A DNA stretch of 64,000 bases, from positions 744,001 through 808,000 of the forward strand of contig OY101127.1 in assembly GCA_956465555.1 (NCBI GenBank), read 5' to 3'. Below the pieces are notes generated by a model that was not told the origin of the DNA, did not search any database, and saw only the letters and a program-made list of their open reading frames with translations. The translations under genes were made by a program, and so were the position numbers. Shown one piece after another: positions 19,767 through 31,699 of the stretch (the first letter of the stretch is position 1; every line of letters starts with the position of its first letter). Origin of the DNA: Nitzschia sp. pyKryTriq1 (Eukaryota > Bacillariophyta > Bacillariophyceae > Bacillariales > Bacillariaceae).

Positions 19767-22700
19767 CTAGTAGTCGGGTGAGTCCACGCACCAGGAGCCC
19801 CCGAAGCCGGACTTGGCCGCATCGCACAAACCGTAGCCCTGCGCTGGATGGCTCGGGAAAAGTTCGGCAATGCGCGTGGGCCTCCGATTCAGGTCCCCTG
19901 CCAGGGTGAGGAGGTCACGTATGTGATGTTTGGTCGCTGGCTTGAGGTGCACTCGGCGCCTCCCCCGCAGTGCCTCCGTGAGATCACTCTGTAGCAGGGA
20001 GAGGAGACCGGCTGAGCCTGGGATACCGAGCGCCATGCTTCGTAGCTCGCCCATCAAACGGTGTGCTTGCCGTTGGCTGATGGATCGGCGCCCTTGGAAG
20101 TCCGTCAGCAAAGTCTGTAGTCTCTCCTGTCGATGCGGTGGCAGATGCACTGTTTTCTTGAGAGAATCGATTATCCATCCCAAGACGGTCTTAATGGTGC
20201 TCCAGGACGCATCACCTTGACGGAGTTTCTTGACAGATACGGGCTCCTTTCGGAAACGGTCGGTCGGCTCATTGGGTCGGAACACCAAGTCGTTGATGTG
20301 AAGCAACTGCCGGCGGATCCGGCGCAGTCGGTGGAGGTTGCCTTGTGCCACCGCCATTTCGTCGTCCACGAAGACATCCAAATGGAGGCAGGGGCCCCCC
20401 CCCTGCCGTCGTCGTCGTCGCTTATGGCTTGGGAGCTCTCGGATCTGTCCGGTCGAGCCAGAGGGCTGGTAGCGGGGCTCGTGTATCACGAGAGTTTCAT
20501 GCCCTTCGGAAGGAGTGTGGGACGCGTCGCCCTCTAGTCGATGTATGGGAGGGTCCCAAGAGGTTCCACAATAATCATTGCACAAGTCCACGATGGTTTC
20601 AGTGGCGGCGCAAAACCAAGGTGGGCTCTCTGTCCACCCCATGGGTAGGGACAAGGGTATGGCCACTTTCGGATCTTCCCCCTTGCCGGTAGGGAATGCG
20701 ATGGCCCCCCAGGGGGGATACTCGGAGTTGTGGCAGGTGTTCCACTGCTGTCAGTGGGAGAACTATCCAGAACCCCTTTTGGACGAAGTCGACCATTTCT
20801 TCCTCCACGAATCCCAAATAATTGTCCGAGGACGGATGACTTCCTCGGTTCATTGCTTCTTGTACACGTTCTTTCGTCCACTCGTTAGTGGAGAGTTCCA
20901 CCGGCGCTCCGTCGGTACGGAGTTTTACCAACAGCTCGATAGCTGCTGGGTGTGGTAGGCTTCTGACATTCTCAGACAAGCATGCTCTCCCTCGCGCCTC
21001 CTTCACGAACGCGGTCCACGACGAACTAGAGTGTAAACGCTGTAAACTCGACTCTATCAACTTACCTAGCTCCTCACTACGCCTAATCTCCATGAAGGGG
21101 TCGGGGGGGTTGTTTGAGTCGGGCGGTCTCAGCGGAGGGCGATCTCTCGCACCTCGCCGACCCACACCTCAGCTTGCTGGCTGTCCGCGTCTACCATCAT
21201 GCCCGGAACTCGCCTCCTCCGACGATTCGGAGGGAGGCCGCGGTCTCGTCGGTGTCCCGAAGCTTTCGTCTACAAAGGTTTGGAAGTTTCGCCTTGCGGC
21301 TCCGGTGAGTACCCGATGGCTCTCACGGCGTCCGCAATTCGAGAAACATTTTCCCTTCAAGTGATACGACAGGCAAATATCCTTGTTGTTCCCGTCTTGG
21401 GGCGCGTTTGGGCGCAACTGCGCTATGGTCTTTCCACTGTCGGCGAACTTGGTCTGCCAATCGCGTCGGGTGGCCTGATCATTTGTCACTTGCTGCCCCA
21501 GGCCTCCGCTCCCGCCTGATTCGGTTGGCTCCTCTCGGGTGGCCGATCCTCCATCTCCCTGTGGCCGGGTAGGGCTCGACATATACTTGGCTGGGAGCTC
21601 CGGAAAGTCCCGGAAGCGCCGTGCGGCCACCCATCCCTGGACACTGCTGTAAGTCGGGGGTTCCGGTTCATCCTTGCGCAGCAGCCTTCCGAAGTAGATG
21701 CACATGGTCAACTGCACCTCCCGCAAGATACGGGGATAAATATTCCCCATTCTCTCGCGGTCGGCTGCCTCTAAACCGTTGACGTCCATGATGATGCGGG
21801 GGACGTCCCGTGTGACGAAATTCCTCAGTGCTTGAGCGTGTGGGTGTGTGGTGCCTTGCACGACGTCGACGCAGACGCTCGTCGCATTCAACATGTGTTG
21901 AAATAGGAAGGGGTCCGCCGGCAGTACCACTTCCTTCGTCCTGAAGTGCAACTGCTCTGCCATGGTCGGCAGGGCATTGCCCGCCATGCTAGTGTCGAAG
22001 GCGTCAACCCTCGCTTGTACTGTGCTTGTCGTTGGTCCTGTCCCGAAACCACAGGTGAAGGGCTGGAGCCCGGCGGTGAGGTCGTCCAGCTGGAGCTCGT
22101 CGCCTACTTGTCCACTCACGACCATGTCGTGAAGTTCCTTGGTGACCAACACTCTTCCCGCACCGGCGGAGGTAGGGTCTTGTCGTCTTTCCTCCACAAA
22201 TTCTTGGAGACACAAGCGACGCTCTTGCTTGGTCGCGTTGGCTAGCGCTGCATACACGGGCGGGAGGTCTCGTTCGTCCTCCACACCACTCAGCAATAAG
22301 AACCGCCTTGAGGCCCAAGGGAACTTGTCCGAAGGTTTCACTGGTAGTTTGTCCGCGCGCGCTTCAGCGTCTCTTGTCGCCCGTTCCCGGTCCTGTTCTC
22401 GTCTCATTACTTCCAGGAAGTCCGCCAGGCGGTCCTGGTTATTCGTTTCACTCCTATTCCAGGGAGCAAAATCCTGCTCCACCAGACGTTGGCGAAACTC
22501 TAAGAGTTCCTTTGATCGCCACGGGGGGAAGGCTGTATCTTCCGGTCCCAGGGAGACCGCGGGGCGGCCCCCCGCCTCGTCTTGTTCGCACACTGCGAGC
22601 TGCATCCAAGCCAACAGAGGTTGGCATTCGTCCGTCTCGCCATCCGTCTGGATGGCCCCGACCAACTCTTCCCACAAGCGGATTGGGTTGCACTCGGAGG

Positions 22701-23247
22701 CACTCAACACGATGGAGATATATTTTTCAGGGACCGGCATTAGCCTCCGGACGTTCACGATCTCTGTATCATCGTCTCCTTCCAAGGGGGGTAAGAGCGC
22801 GTCCCCTTCTGCTCGTGTTTGTAACGCGATGTCGGTCTCCGCGGCGGTCCGCACCTCCACCGCTCCCACACTGTCAAACATGTCCGATCGGATCTCGGCC
22901 ATCTCAATGTGTCCTCCGCGTAAAAGGTCGCCAAGAAAGGCATAGGAGCGGCCGTCATGCGGCGACGGCGTAGGCAACTGAGCGAATAAAGCGGGGCGGT
23001 GCACGGGCACAATAATGGCACGGCCGTCCCGCTCTACGCATCCCAAGAAGACCTGTGGGTACGATCCGCCTATACTCGTGACGAACCGCAAGAGGTCGGC
23101 ACCGGTGTTGGCGTCGTCCGTGAAACGTTGAAATACGTTACCCCGATGGGGGAGGCCTTGTAAATCATAAAGTTCCGAGTAGGTTGTAGGAATTAGGGAG
23201 GCAGCGCCGGGGGCTCTGCCCCCGGCGACTGCCGCAGGGTTTAGCAT
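19767..23247 (-). mobile_element. Retroelement remnant with gag-like and RT/RNase H-like parts (LTR/DIRS-type, family uncertain)
   Basis: A gag-like reading frame (about 23247-21169) is followed by a pol-like region (about 21165-19767). The gag-like part ends with a Cys/His cluster (CLSYHLKGKCFSNCGRRESH), a likely nucleic-acid-binding finger. The pol-like part shows a reverse-transcriptase fingers/palm box (LPMGWTESPPWFCAATE), a VFVDDE catalytic box in place of YVDD, and the start of an RNase H domain (DAAKSGFGGSW). No integrase, recombinase or flanking long repeats are visible. The element looks broken and incomplete, with at least one break in pol. It is more GC-rich than the surrounding intergenic DNA. 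Without terminal repeats its age cannot be estimated. Confidence 0.8.
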
Positions 23248-23827
23248 TCTATTCTACTAGAGTGGCAACGATATGCCGCTCGTGAGAGCTTGTTGTTGTT
23301 ACTGGTACCGTCGTTCCGGTGTTCAGTAACAACAACAAAAAGAAAGTGAGAGGAGCCGGTCGATCGCCGCTGTTGCTAGTTTGTTGCTGCGCTGGCCGCT
23401 GCTCCTCTCTCAACTCACGCATGCTTTCGTCCAACGGATTTCGTCTGGCCTTCCCTCCTGTTGCTCCGCTACTACAATAGGGTACAGTATGGTACCGTTA
23501 TCACTACAGGTACAGTACCGGTAAATTCTGTACCGTGCGTACCTGGTACCGGTATTTACTTGTATCATCGATCATTCATCATCATCGAAGAATAGAAGTA
23601 TCATCATCATCAATCAACAACAATAATCGCAGCAATTCAAATCAAACATATTGCCGTGTCATATTGATCGACGGCGTCGATGAAGCAAGCGTAACGGGTG
23701 TTGCGAAGAGCCAGTTACGAGGAAAATAGGAGGAGTATACAGGACTTCACTCATACCCCGTCCCTCAGTAGGAACTCGACGGGTGTCCATACTGGACGAG
23801 CTACCTTGTGCCAGTGCCGAGCACACG
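23248..23827. other. Intergenic
   Basis: Contains GTACC-type motifs (23485-23560) and a TCATCATCAT run near 23575-23620. It probably includes the promoter of the following gene. Confidence 0.5.
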
Positions 23828-24484
23828 ATGGACTCATTTATGCAACAATCTTCGTCTTCTTCTTCGATCTGGCACTGGCTAATGTGGGTTACGGACTTTC
23901 TGACTGGACCTACGTTTGGTGTGCTCGTCGCCTTCGCCGTCATCATTTTCCTCCAGTATAAACCCAGCATTGTTGCCTTCTTTTCCAATCTTTTTGAGAA
24001 TGGAGCGCAGGAAACCCTGCTGGATTGTCTACTTGGTCTGTGCGATCTCGCTCGAGCATACTACCAAATCTCCTGCGAATGCATTCGCAATTTTGGGTCT
24101 TCTGGCGAGTCGAGCGAACCGTCCTCTGCGATAGCACTTCTAAACGCTGCAGCGACCAGCAGGGCATCTGGTGGGAGCGCTCCACCACCACTAGTGATGC
24201 TACCTTTGGAAGACGATGCAAAAGAGCAATACTCTCGCGAAATAAGATCAAATGATGAGGGTAGTCCGCCGATAGATCGGTCTCCGTCGCCATCGGGGTC
24301 CTCGTCCTCCTCCATGACGCAACATGCTACAATATGTCGTCAAGAGATCGAGCCAGCATTTTTGGACGACAAGGATTATCCACAGGGCTGGCTGGTGTAC
24401 CATCCTACTCTTGGGGTCACTTCGAAGGAAGAGGCGGAAATGTTCGATCGCAAGGCTACTCGATTGGCTTCCACATCTGGATAG
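23828..24484 (+). CDS. Unknown single-pass membrane protein
   Basis: Single exon, 218 aa from the ATG giving MDSFMQQSSSSSSIWHWLMW. I do not recognise a family. One strong hydrophobic segment lies at about residues 29-46 (TFGVLVAFAVIIFLQY), preceded by an aromatic amphipathic stretch. Then comes a Cys-containing helix-like part (LLDCLLGLCDLARAYYQISC), a Ser/Pro-rich acidic middle (residues about 80-160), and a C-terminal piece with a short ordered look: YPQGWLVYHPTLGVTSKEEA. The frame is open upstream to 23783 but only with a GTG codon. The gene converges on the dehydrogenase gene on the other strand. Confidence 0.6.
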   Translation: MDSFMQQSSSSSSIWHWLMWVTDFLTGPTFGVLVAFAVIIFLQYKPSIVAFFSNLFENGAQETLLDCLLGLCDLARAYYQISCECIRNFGSSGESSEPSSAIALLNAAATSRASGGSAPPPLVMLPLEDDAKEQYSREIRSNDEGSPPIDRSPSPSGSSSSSMTQHATICRQEIEPAFLDDKDYPQGWLVYHPTLGVTSKEEAEMFDRKATRLASTSG

Positions 24485-24985
24485 AAATTTCCCGGGCAGT
24501 TATGTTATGCCGAGGAAGCGAGAGATGACCGCCTGTTCCTACAACTCATGCATCAACGATGCCCCGATGCCCCCTCCCTCCCCCCCCCCCCCCCTCACAC
24601 TGGGCGAGACAGTGCAGCCCCTCAGCAGCTCGTTATAAACTCCAAGTAGCTTCTTCATCGCCGATGTCACCAGAATCCCTAAAGAGGACGGGTGTCATCG
24701 CAATGTTGCACTGTCCCTCATCGGTTCACGACAATATATTTCACTGCATGAAAATGCAACTGGCCTCCTCTTTTGAAAACCAAGAAAATCAAAAGAGAGG
24801 CAGTCTGAGTAGAATACTACCATAATTTTGCCTCATAGAATCGAATTTGAGTATCTTTCCTCTGCAGCGGTTAATCGGAAGGCGACAACGAGTATATACG
24901 CAAGTATACCATGTACTGTACTCCGTACTATAATTGCCTGCCCCCCGCCGGGGTTTATTGGCCTACATACAGCAGCCTACCATGT
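24485..24985. other. Convergent 3' region with poly-C tract
   Basis: A C-rich run lies at about 24567-24595. No gene is seen. Confidence 0.5.
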
Positions 24986-26116
24986 CTACAATTTTGGGGG
25001 AGAGCCTTCCTTTGACCAAGTGGGGAGCCAGTGCACTTTGAACCATTCGATGGTGTCTTGCCACCCTTTGTCGAACGTGATCAAGGGTTCGTACTTGAGA
25101 TCACGCTTCGCGTTTGATATGTCAAAGTAGCGGTGGATGACCAACATTTTGACGGTAAATGGCTTGAGCTTGAACTGTTTCCCTGTCAGCAAGGTCAGGA
25201 AGGAGCAAATGTAGGCTACTCCGTAAAGAAGCCACAGTGGGAGATGGAATTTTGTGTATAGATCGGTGAAACCCATCGCAACAACCGCTTGGTTCAAAAT
25301 CTTCCAGAAATACTGTGGCTCGTCATCTGTGACCACGTAGTAGGTTGCAAGAGCCGGACTGTCCTTATACAATGCATCAGCTCCGCAAATTAGTCCGTGG
25401 CAATAGTTATCCACGTGGCAGAGGCTAATTTTGTTTTCCCCCTTGCCGAAGATCCGAAGTCGCCCTGTGCCAGCAGTTTCCAGCAGCTTGGGCAGGAAAA
25501 GGGAATCATAGGGACCGTACACTTGGTGCGGTGCCACAGAAATAGTCAGCAGCTCATCACAGCATGCTTTGTGGACAGCCACTTCTCCTTTGGCTTTGGT
25601 CGCGGCGTACAAAGCAACGAATTTATCAGGGATCTTCATCTGGTCCTCCCGCAGGCCTTCCACGTCGCCACCAGTAAATCGTGTCGAGGGGCTACTGGAG
25701 TAGACAAGCTTGGGAACCTTGAATTTTCTGCAGTTTTCAATCACCCTGAGTGTGCCCTTGTGGTTGACCTCGTCGTACTTTTCAGCTGAATGAAATGGGC
25801 CCACCAATGCGGCAATGTGGTAGACCACATCAATCTGGGGTACTTTCATGAAGGCAGCCGAGACTGCTGCAGAGGAGGTGAGGTCGCCTTCCGTCTGAGA
25901 GAGGATGATTACCCTCCCCCCAGTTTCCTCCTGAACCTTGGCGAAGCGCTGCAGCAGGGTTTCGTCCGGTGCTACCAAGTCAAAGGCAATGACAGATTTG
26001 GCGCCTCGCTCGAGCAGCATTTCAACCAACCGTGCGCCAACGAAACCCGAAGATCCAGTGACCAAGGCATTACAGCCCTTTGGAGAGTCAAAGCCCGGTT
26101 TCGTTGGGGCTGGCAT
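24986..26116 (-). CDS. 3-beta-hydroxysteroid/C4-decarboxylating sterol dehydrogenase-like (NSDHL/ERG26 type)
   Basis: Single exon, 376 aa. It is an extended short-chain dehydrogenase of the 3-beta-HSD family. The Rossmann NAD(P) motif is VTGSSGFVGARLVEMLLERG (GxxGxxG, residues about 20-39) and the catalytic Tyr-Lys pair is YAATK, with SSSPS as the upstream Ser element. Further family blocks: DVVYHIAALVGP, NHKGTLRVIENCRKFKVPKLVYSS, HQVYGPYDSLFLP and CHVDNYCHGLICGADAL. A C-terminal hydrophobic part (HLPLWLLYGVAYICSFLTLL) suggests ER-membrane association, as in NSDHL and plant 3-beta-HSD/C4-decarboxylases. The likely reaction is oxidation and decarboxylation of C4-carboxysterols, but related enzymes act on other substrates, so the exact substrate is inference. 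Confidence 0.85.
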   Translation of the reverse strand: MPAPTKPGFDSPKGCNALVTGSSGFVGARLVEMLLERGAKSVIAFDLVAPDETLLQRFAKVQEETGGRVIILSQTEGDLTSSAAVSAAFMKVPQIDVVYHIAALVGPFHSAEKYDEVNHKGTLRVIENCRKFKVPKLVYSSSPSTRFTGGDVEGLREDQMKIPDKFVALYAATKAKGEVAVHKACCDELLTISVAPHQVYGPYDSLFLPKLLETAGTGRLRIFGKGENKISLCHVDNYCHGLICGADALYKDSPALATYYVVTDDEPQYFWKILNQAVVAMGFTDLYTKFHLPLWLLYGVAYICSFLTLLTGKQFKLKPFTVKMLVIHRYFDISNAKRDLKYEPLITFDKGWQDTIEWFKVHWLPTWSKEGSPPKL

Positions 26117-27378
26117 ATTCTACAGTTGCGGAAAGTGCAAAAGACAATTAGTCGGAAAGAGATAGTTCTTGGTACTGGGAAAATACTGTGCAATGGCCTT
26201 TTACTTGCAGTATTAAACTCTACTTGCATTGTTCGACGTTGCTTTTTTCTTCTTGTGCGTTTCGTCACGGTGTTAGGAAAATTATCTCGAAAATGGCATC
26301 CCGGAGAATTCGCCAGAATTTTTCTCCAACCAAAATTCCCAGGATGTATCTCTCAATTCCCCACCCCAACATTATTGCCCCGAATTCTCACCCCGGAAAC
26401 AAACCTCACATTTATCCCTCAAATGCACCCCTTCATTGTTTTCCCGAACATGTCACTCCAGAGCTCTCGTTCCACGTTGTTTTTGCAGGCGTTGTCGTCA
26501 AAGGATACAGTCAACCAAGTTCTTTGATCTATCCTCACTAATAGATCCTCTCGGTAATATATTTTAAAAAAGTAGCTTCTGCTAATAACCTTCCCATACT
26601 ATCGTTTCTCTCTATATCATAACGTTACTAACAAGGCTTCCTATACTACTATCGAGTATTTGCAATTCCTCTGCTGGCGTATGGTACCGTGTGTAGTATA
26701 ACTACTAACACCACTGCTCGGAACAATGCTTAGCCCCAAATCCCACGAATCATATCAATACAACAACATATTCTCATATTCTCTTTTCGGGGGGTACATA
26801 GCTACAACATTATCGATAACATCGCCACAAATTTACAACCCCCCAGTAATAATTTACCCTCCGATTGCGACCATGTTCACTGGACCCATTGGATTCTGTC
26901 ATTCGAACACTTTGATTCCAAATTAACGTCGGACTGACGTGAGACACAACATTATTTATGCCACAAACACGACCACGACGGTACGTACCCCTCCTACCCC
27001 CTTCTCTGCGCCCGCCCAGCGCCCACCAATGGTGCTCGACACCTCGGAGCGTCCCTTGGTTCTTGGTTGATCCACGTCAGAGCTTCATCAGAGTGATGAT
27101 CGCACTACATATGTAGTCTAGTAGGCGTCGAGGCCGGTCGAGGCGCCAGAGGGTTTCTGTTTGTATTTCATTGGTTGCTTCAATTCTTCATTGTTCATGC
27201 ACACATCGTCTCTTCGTCCATGCATCAACAACGTGCATCATCGTAATGCATGCATCATTCCTCATTCATCTATACTGTACTCATAGTCTCGCGAAATCGA
27301 CTTACAAAAACAACGATGCCCATTTTTAGTTTATCTGTAATATTCTCACCATAAACTCACAACCTAAAGTTCCAAAAG
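26117..27378. other. Divergent intergenic region, AT-rich
   Basis: About 1.26 kb between the dehydrogenase and ankyrin genes. It is AT-rich around 26540-26960, with CATGCATCA-type words near 27215-27260. I see no gene or clear repeat. Confidence 0.5.
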
Positions 27379-28416
27379 ATGAACAAGGCTGTACAAGAAT
27401 TGAACCCCCTACTTTCGGAAGGTTGGTGTGGAGCTTCTAAGCATTACTATCGTCGGAATATCAACGAGGCCACGGCGCTCCACCGCTTGGTGGGCCAGCG
27501 AGTTCGAGCGGATGCTGTGAAAATCTTTTTGGACCTCCATGCCCGAAATACTGATGACAGTTGCACCAAACTATCGCATCATCAAATGCCAACAAGTGGG
27601 GCCACGGCTTTGCATGTAGCGTTACATCGCTGTTCTTGGGGTGTTTTAGAAATTGTGCATTTACTCGTCTCGGCCATACCCCAGCTACCTTCTATTCCCA
27701 TGCATTCGACCAATGTATATCCTCTTCATTTGGTGTGTTACCATTATGGCAAATTATTGTTGAGCGACTCGGACAAGTATCAACTATTTTGTATGATTTT
27801 GGAGGCTTGGCCTCAAGCTGCCACGGAAAGAGACAGCGATGGCGACACGCCCCTCGAATTGCTTTTCTACTACGATGACCAACAAAATCCTCGTTCATTG
27901 GTCCGTGCAGCATTGCGGCTGGCCCGAGTATCAGTATTTTGTGACCGCGACAACATTGACTTGACGTGGTATAACCTTTGTTCATTGCCAAAATTTCCTT
28001 CCGGGCTGATGGTTGAGTTGTTGACGCTGTACAAGGACACTAATTTCACGGGCGTGTTGGGGGGCTTTACTGGACAAAGGGATCCGGCGACAGGACGAAC
28101 GCCTCTGCACGCATCTGCTGCCGCTGAGTCTTCATCTCGCCCTGGTCGTAGTCTGGTGCAGGTCGTACTGCAAGCCGACCCGACGGCGGTGATTCTGCGG
28201 GATCATCAAGGTCGATTGCCGTTGCACGATGCCGTCGTGAATCCAACCTTGAAGCGTTCTGATATCATGTCGTTGGCTCAAGCGCATGCCGAAGCCCTGA
28301 CGGTACTAGATCCCATTACAGGGCTTTGGCCGTTCCTTTCTTTGGCAAGGCATCATTGCGACTTGAATATAGCCTATGATTTGTTGCGAATGGATCCGAC
28401 CATCTGTCGTTGCTAG
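27379..28416 (+). CDS. Ankyrin-repeat protein
   Basis: Single exon, 345 aa. Ankyrin-type repeats are visible: INEATALHRLVGQRVRADAV (about residues 28-47), SGATALHVALHRCSWGVLEI (about 73-92), NVYPLHLVCYHYGK, SDGDTPLELLFYY (about 155), TGRTPLHASAAAES (about 238) and HQGRLPLHDAVVNPTLKRSD (about 275). Spacing is irregular and longer than the 33-residue norm, as often seen in diatom ankyrin proteins. There are no enzymatic domains, signal peptide or membrane segments. The role is presumably protein binding; the partner is unknown. It converges on the DMT transporter gene with only 115 bp between. Confidence 0.8.
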   Translation: MNKAVQELNPLLSEGWCGASKHYYRRNINEATALHRLVGQRVRADAVKIFLDLHARNTDDSCTKLSHHQMPTSGATALHVALHRCSWGVLEIVHLLVSAIPQLPSIPMHSTNVYPLHLVCYHYGKLLLSDSDKYQLFCMILEAWPQAATERDSDGDTPLELLFYYDDQQNPRSLVRAALRLARVSVFCDRDNIDLTWYNLCSLPKFPSGLMVELLTLYKDTNFTGVLGGFTGQRDPATGRTPLHASAAAESSSRPGRSLVQVVLQADPTAVILRDHQGRLPLHDAVVNPTLKRSDIMSLAQAHAEALTVLDPITGLWPFLSLARHHCDLNIAYDLLRMDPTICRC

Positions 28417-28531
28417 GAAAGTTTGCAATCCCTGTTGATATTCCAACAATATTTAGTCATATATAATTCTTAGCTAGTACTCGGGATAGCTCGTTTGTTT
28501 AAGTAGAATAGTAAAAGCGACGGATGGCATT

Positions 28532-29780
28532 TCATGAAACTCCTTCGAGTTCTTCCGTAACATGAAGCTCGTTTTTTAAGAGGGGCGTTGTCTCTGCCTT
28601 GGCTTGGCAGGGAATCATTTTCAATGTGGCCACAATCAACATGTATCCAATAATGATTCCAGTTCCCGTCAAACTCCAACCATTGATGGCCTCGTGCAAG
28701 AACATGATTTCAAAAATATACGTCCACACAATTTGTGAGGTTGTGGCCAGAGTCGCGGTCGCGGCCGATTCATGTTGCAATCCAATATTCGTGAACCATT
28801 GACCGCCATAGCCCCCCAATCCCATTCCAATCAATAGTAAATAGTATGTCGCGTCGTTAAACTCGGTGTCCAGAAAGAAAGGATTCCACTCCCCTTCCAA
28901 CAAACCCGAACCCAAAATACACATGGGTACACTCAAAGCTCCGTAATAGAAAACCATTACAACAGCCGACGCGCGATGGCCAATTTTTCGGACACTGACA
29001 TAGGCGAGTCCAGCCATGGCGGCTCCCAGCTCAGTAATCAACACGGCCAAAGCTTTTAAAGCGAGGCTGGTATTGGTGGTATCCCCTTCGTCCACACTGG
29101 CTCCTTCGGACCCAAACAACCATGTAGGATGCGCAATAAAGGCCACTCCAAGTAAACAAACGACCGCGCCAATCTTGTCGATGACCAGCCATTGTTCTCC
29201 TACCAAAAAGACAGCAAATAATGCGGCGAAGGGAGGTGTCGTGAACTGTAGCGTGACGGCATCCGGCAAGGGCAAAATTTGAATGCCTTTGGGAAATATT
29301 TCACAATGTAGTAGGAGACAAGAGTCAGACCCCGCCGCAATAATAACCTCGACTGATAAGAATGTAGGCTAGGAACGTACCAAAGAACCATGCGCACACA
29401 GCTGCACTTCCAAATAATCCTCGGATGACCAGCCAAAAGCGACAATCTGGAGGTCCCAGTGGGTCTTCACCGGCATGCAACAAACTGGTCAAACTGATGA
29501 CAATTTGGACCAAACTTCTGTATAACACGAGTGTAAAAGTGTTGGCATTCGGTCCCATGACCTTGACTAGCAAGTACATGATACTGAAAGAAAAGGCTCC
29601 GAGTGTGATGAAGAAAACCCCCTTGAGCGAATGCTGCGACTGTGGATGGGATGGCGGTTTTGCATCTCCAGTTGTAGGAGTAGAAGAGGAAGACTTTTGC
29701 TCAGGCTGCTCCCTGCTGGTAGACGGTGCTGGAGTGCTGCCATAGTATTTCTTAGGTTGTATCTCTTTGTTAATAGGCAT
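28532..29780 (-). CDS. Drug/metabolite transporter, EamA family
   Basis: Two exons on the minus strand: 29780-29381 and 29286-28532. The intron (94 nt) starts GTACGT and ends CCCAAAG; the join reads WFFG-IQILPLPDAVTLQF, the conserved EamA block. The product is 384 aa with about ten membrane segments in two EamA halves (SLKGVFFITLGAFSFSIMYL; later LGAAMAGLAYVSVRKIG and HESAATATLATTSQIVWTYI). The N terminus is polar and Ser/Thr/Pro-rich. The C-terminal tail has AETTPLL, an acidic dileucine motif of the D/E-x-x-x-L-L type used for sorting to lysosome-like or vacuolar membranes. Substrate is unknown; DMT proteins move small metabolites, nucleotide sugars or amino acids. It is divergent from the opine-dehydrogenase-family gene (577 bp between starts). 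Confidence 0.85.
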
Positions 29781-30357
29781 GGTAGTTGATCTTTGGAGCC
29801 ACTCATAATTTGAGGTACATACCACTCTTATTGTGCCGGTAGTAGATCGAGTGTCGTAAACTGCGTCGAGATGAGGAGGACGAGACAATAAGCGCAAAAA
29901 TGGCGAGATGATCGATGAGAGAAGAGTAGAGTAGAGTAGAGTAGAGTAGACGAGACGAGACGAGACGAGACAAGAAGAGCGAAGAGGCGGATGAGGCGTT
30001 CGCATGCAGTACTAATACGAACTTTGTACGCATTTCCAGTGTTCTTCGCGCGCCTGGCGAGCTACAAAAAAGATGAGAGTACTACAGCAGGTACACAGTA
30101 CCGGGTACGCGCTGTACTACTACTGTACTACCGGGAGTACTCTACTGCCCGAGACTGTTGCGTACAGTACCGGTAGTACTCTATGGTATGTACCGGAACA
30201 GTACACCTACTGCATGAATGTCATCCTTCATCGCCCTTCGCCCTTCGCATTTCTGCAACCAAGTAACGAAAACCCGAACGCCGATCTTGCATGCTATCGC
30301 ATTTTTTTTTTTGCGAACATAAAAACTATTTGATTTAGCAAAGAACAAAACTAAAAA
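29781..30357. repeat. Divergent promoter region with pentanucleotide repeats
   Basis: Space between two divergent starts. It contains (GTAGA)n at about 29924-29950 running into (CGAGA)n at 29951-29972, GTACCGGGTAC-type motifs at about 30090-30200, and a short T run at 30302-30312. Confidence 0.7.
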
Positions 30358-31699
30358 ATGAAAGTGCTCTTGTGTGGAGGCGGCAATGCCATTCACGTGT
30401 AAGTGTTGGGGGTCAAAAGTGATGGTGTCAGGTCATTCCTTATGTTTCGCCGCTCCAGCAATACAGTAGCTCACCAGTCTGCTTCTACTCTATCTCGCTT
30501 TTCGCAGCTTGTCAAGCTATGTGGCATCTCAAGACGACTGCGACGTCGTCGTCCTCACGTTATATCCCGGTGAAGCCGGTCGAATGAAAATAGCCCTCGA
30601 TTCATCTTCCAACGGCATTCAATGTCAAAATGACTTGGGGCCAGATGTCTACGGCAAACCATCTTTGATAACGGATGATCCTGCCAAAGCGGCCGAATCC
30701 GGAGTCTTTGATGTCGTGATCATGGCACTGCCTTCGTTGTTTCACCAAAACTATTTGGAGGCTTTAAAACCTTATCTGAAGCCAGGTGTGATCATTGGTG
30801 CCATGCCCGGTCAAGCTGGATTTGATTTGTGCGCCCGCCACTGTTTGGGTGACGATTTTTGCGCAGCCTCCAATCTCTTTTCTTTGGAAACATTGCCGTG
30901 GGCATGTCGTATAATCGAGTATGGCAAGGTGGTTGAGGTGCTGGGAACCAAGAAGGAAATTGACGTCGTCATTACAACCAAACAAGGCGAAAAATCCGTC
31001 GAACCAGCACGCCAGATCCTTCAAAAATTGATGAATACTTCTCTCCCTGTTCTCAAACCGGCAAGCAATTTCTTGGCAGTCACACTCATGTCAATCAATT
31101 CCGTTTGGCATCCTACAATTAGCTACGCCTTTTACCATGACAAGGATATCAAGAAACCCATGGATGAGCCCCCGCTCTTTTACTATGGTGCCACGCCATA
31201 CACCGGGGAGATGCTCGACAAGGTGTCGAATGAAGTTTTGGAAACTGGGCAATTCTTGGAACAAAATTATCCTGGCTTGGACATGAGCACTCTCACACAC
31301 GTGCGTGATTGGATGTTCCGTTCGTATGGAGATGATATTGGCGACAAGACCAACCTTTATACCATGTTGATTACCAATAAAGGCTACCGTGGTCTGACGC
31401 ATCCGACGACTGAGATCGAAGTCGATGCCAAAAAGAAATATTTGCCCAATTTCAAGTACCGCTACTTTTCAGAAGATTTGCCTTGTGGATTGTTGGTGAC
31501 ACGAGGAATTGCCGAACTCGCCGGCGTTCCTACTCCCGAGATGGACAAGGTACTGCTTTGGGCTCAAGAAAATATGGACAAGGAATACTTGGTTGATGGG
31601 AAACTTTGTGGTAAGGATGTGGCTTCGACCCGATCGCCACAAAGATATGGCTTCAACGATCTGGATACGTACATGAGGGCCAATCATTACGTCGAGTAA
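30358..31699 (+). CDS. Octopine/nopaline dehydrogenase family enzyme
   Basis: Two exons, 30358-30398 and 30508-31699. The intron (109 nt) begins GTAAGT and ends TTTTCGCAG; the join restores MKVLLCGGGNAIHV-LSSYVA with the N-terminal NAD(P) fold (GGGNAIH). The product is 410 aa, usual for opine dehydrogenases. These enzymes reductively join an amino acid and a 2-oxo acid with NAD(P)H. Family blocks: DVVIMALPSLFHQNYLEALK, PGVIIGAMPGQAGFD, FSLETLPWACRIIEYGKVVE, LMSINSVWHPTISYAFYHD with the catalytic-region His, and LTHVRDWMFRSYGDDIGDK. The C-terminal domain is complete. No targeting peptide is seen, so it is probably cytosolic. Amino-acid and keto-acid partners cannot be read from sequence. Confidence 0.88.

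Noticed and set aside
24559-24825. 88-codon frame starting in poly-Pro
   Set aside because: Produced by the poly-C tract; no support.
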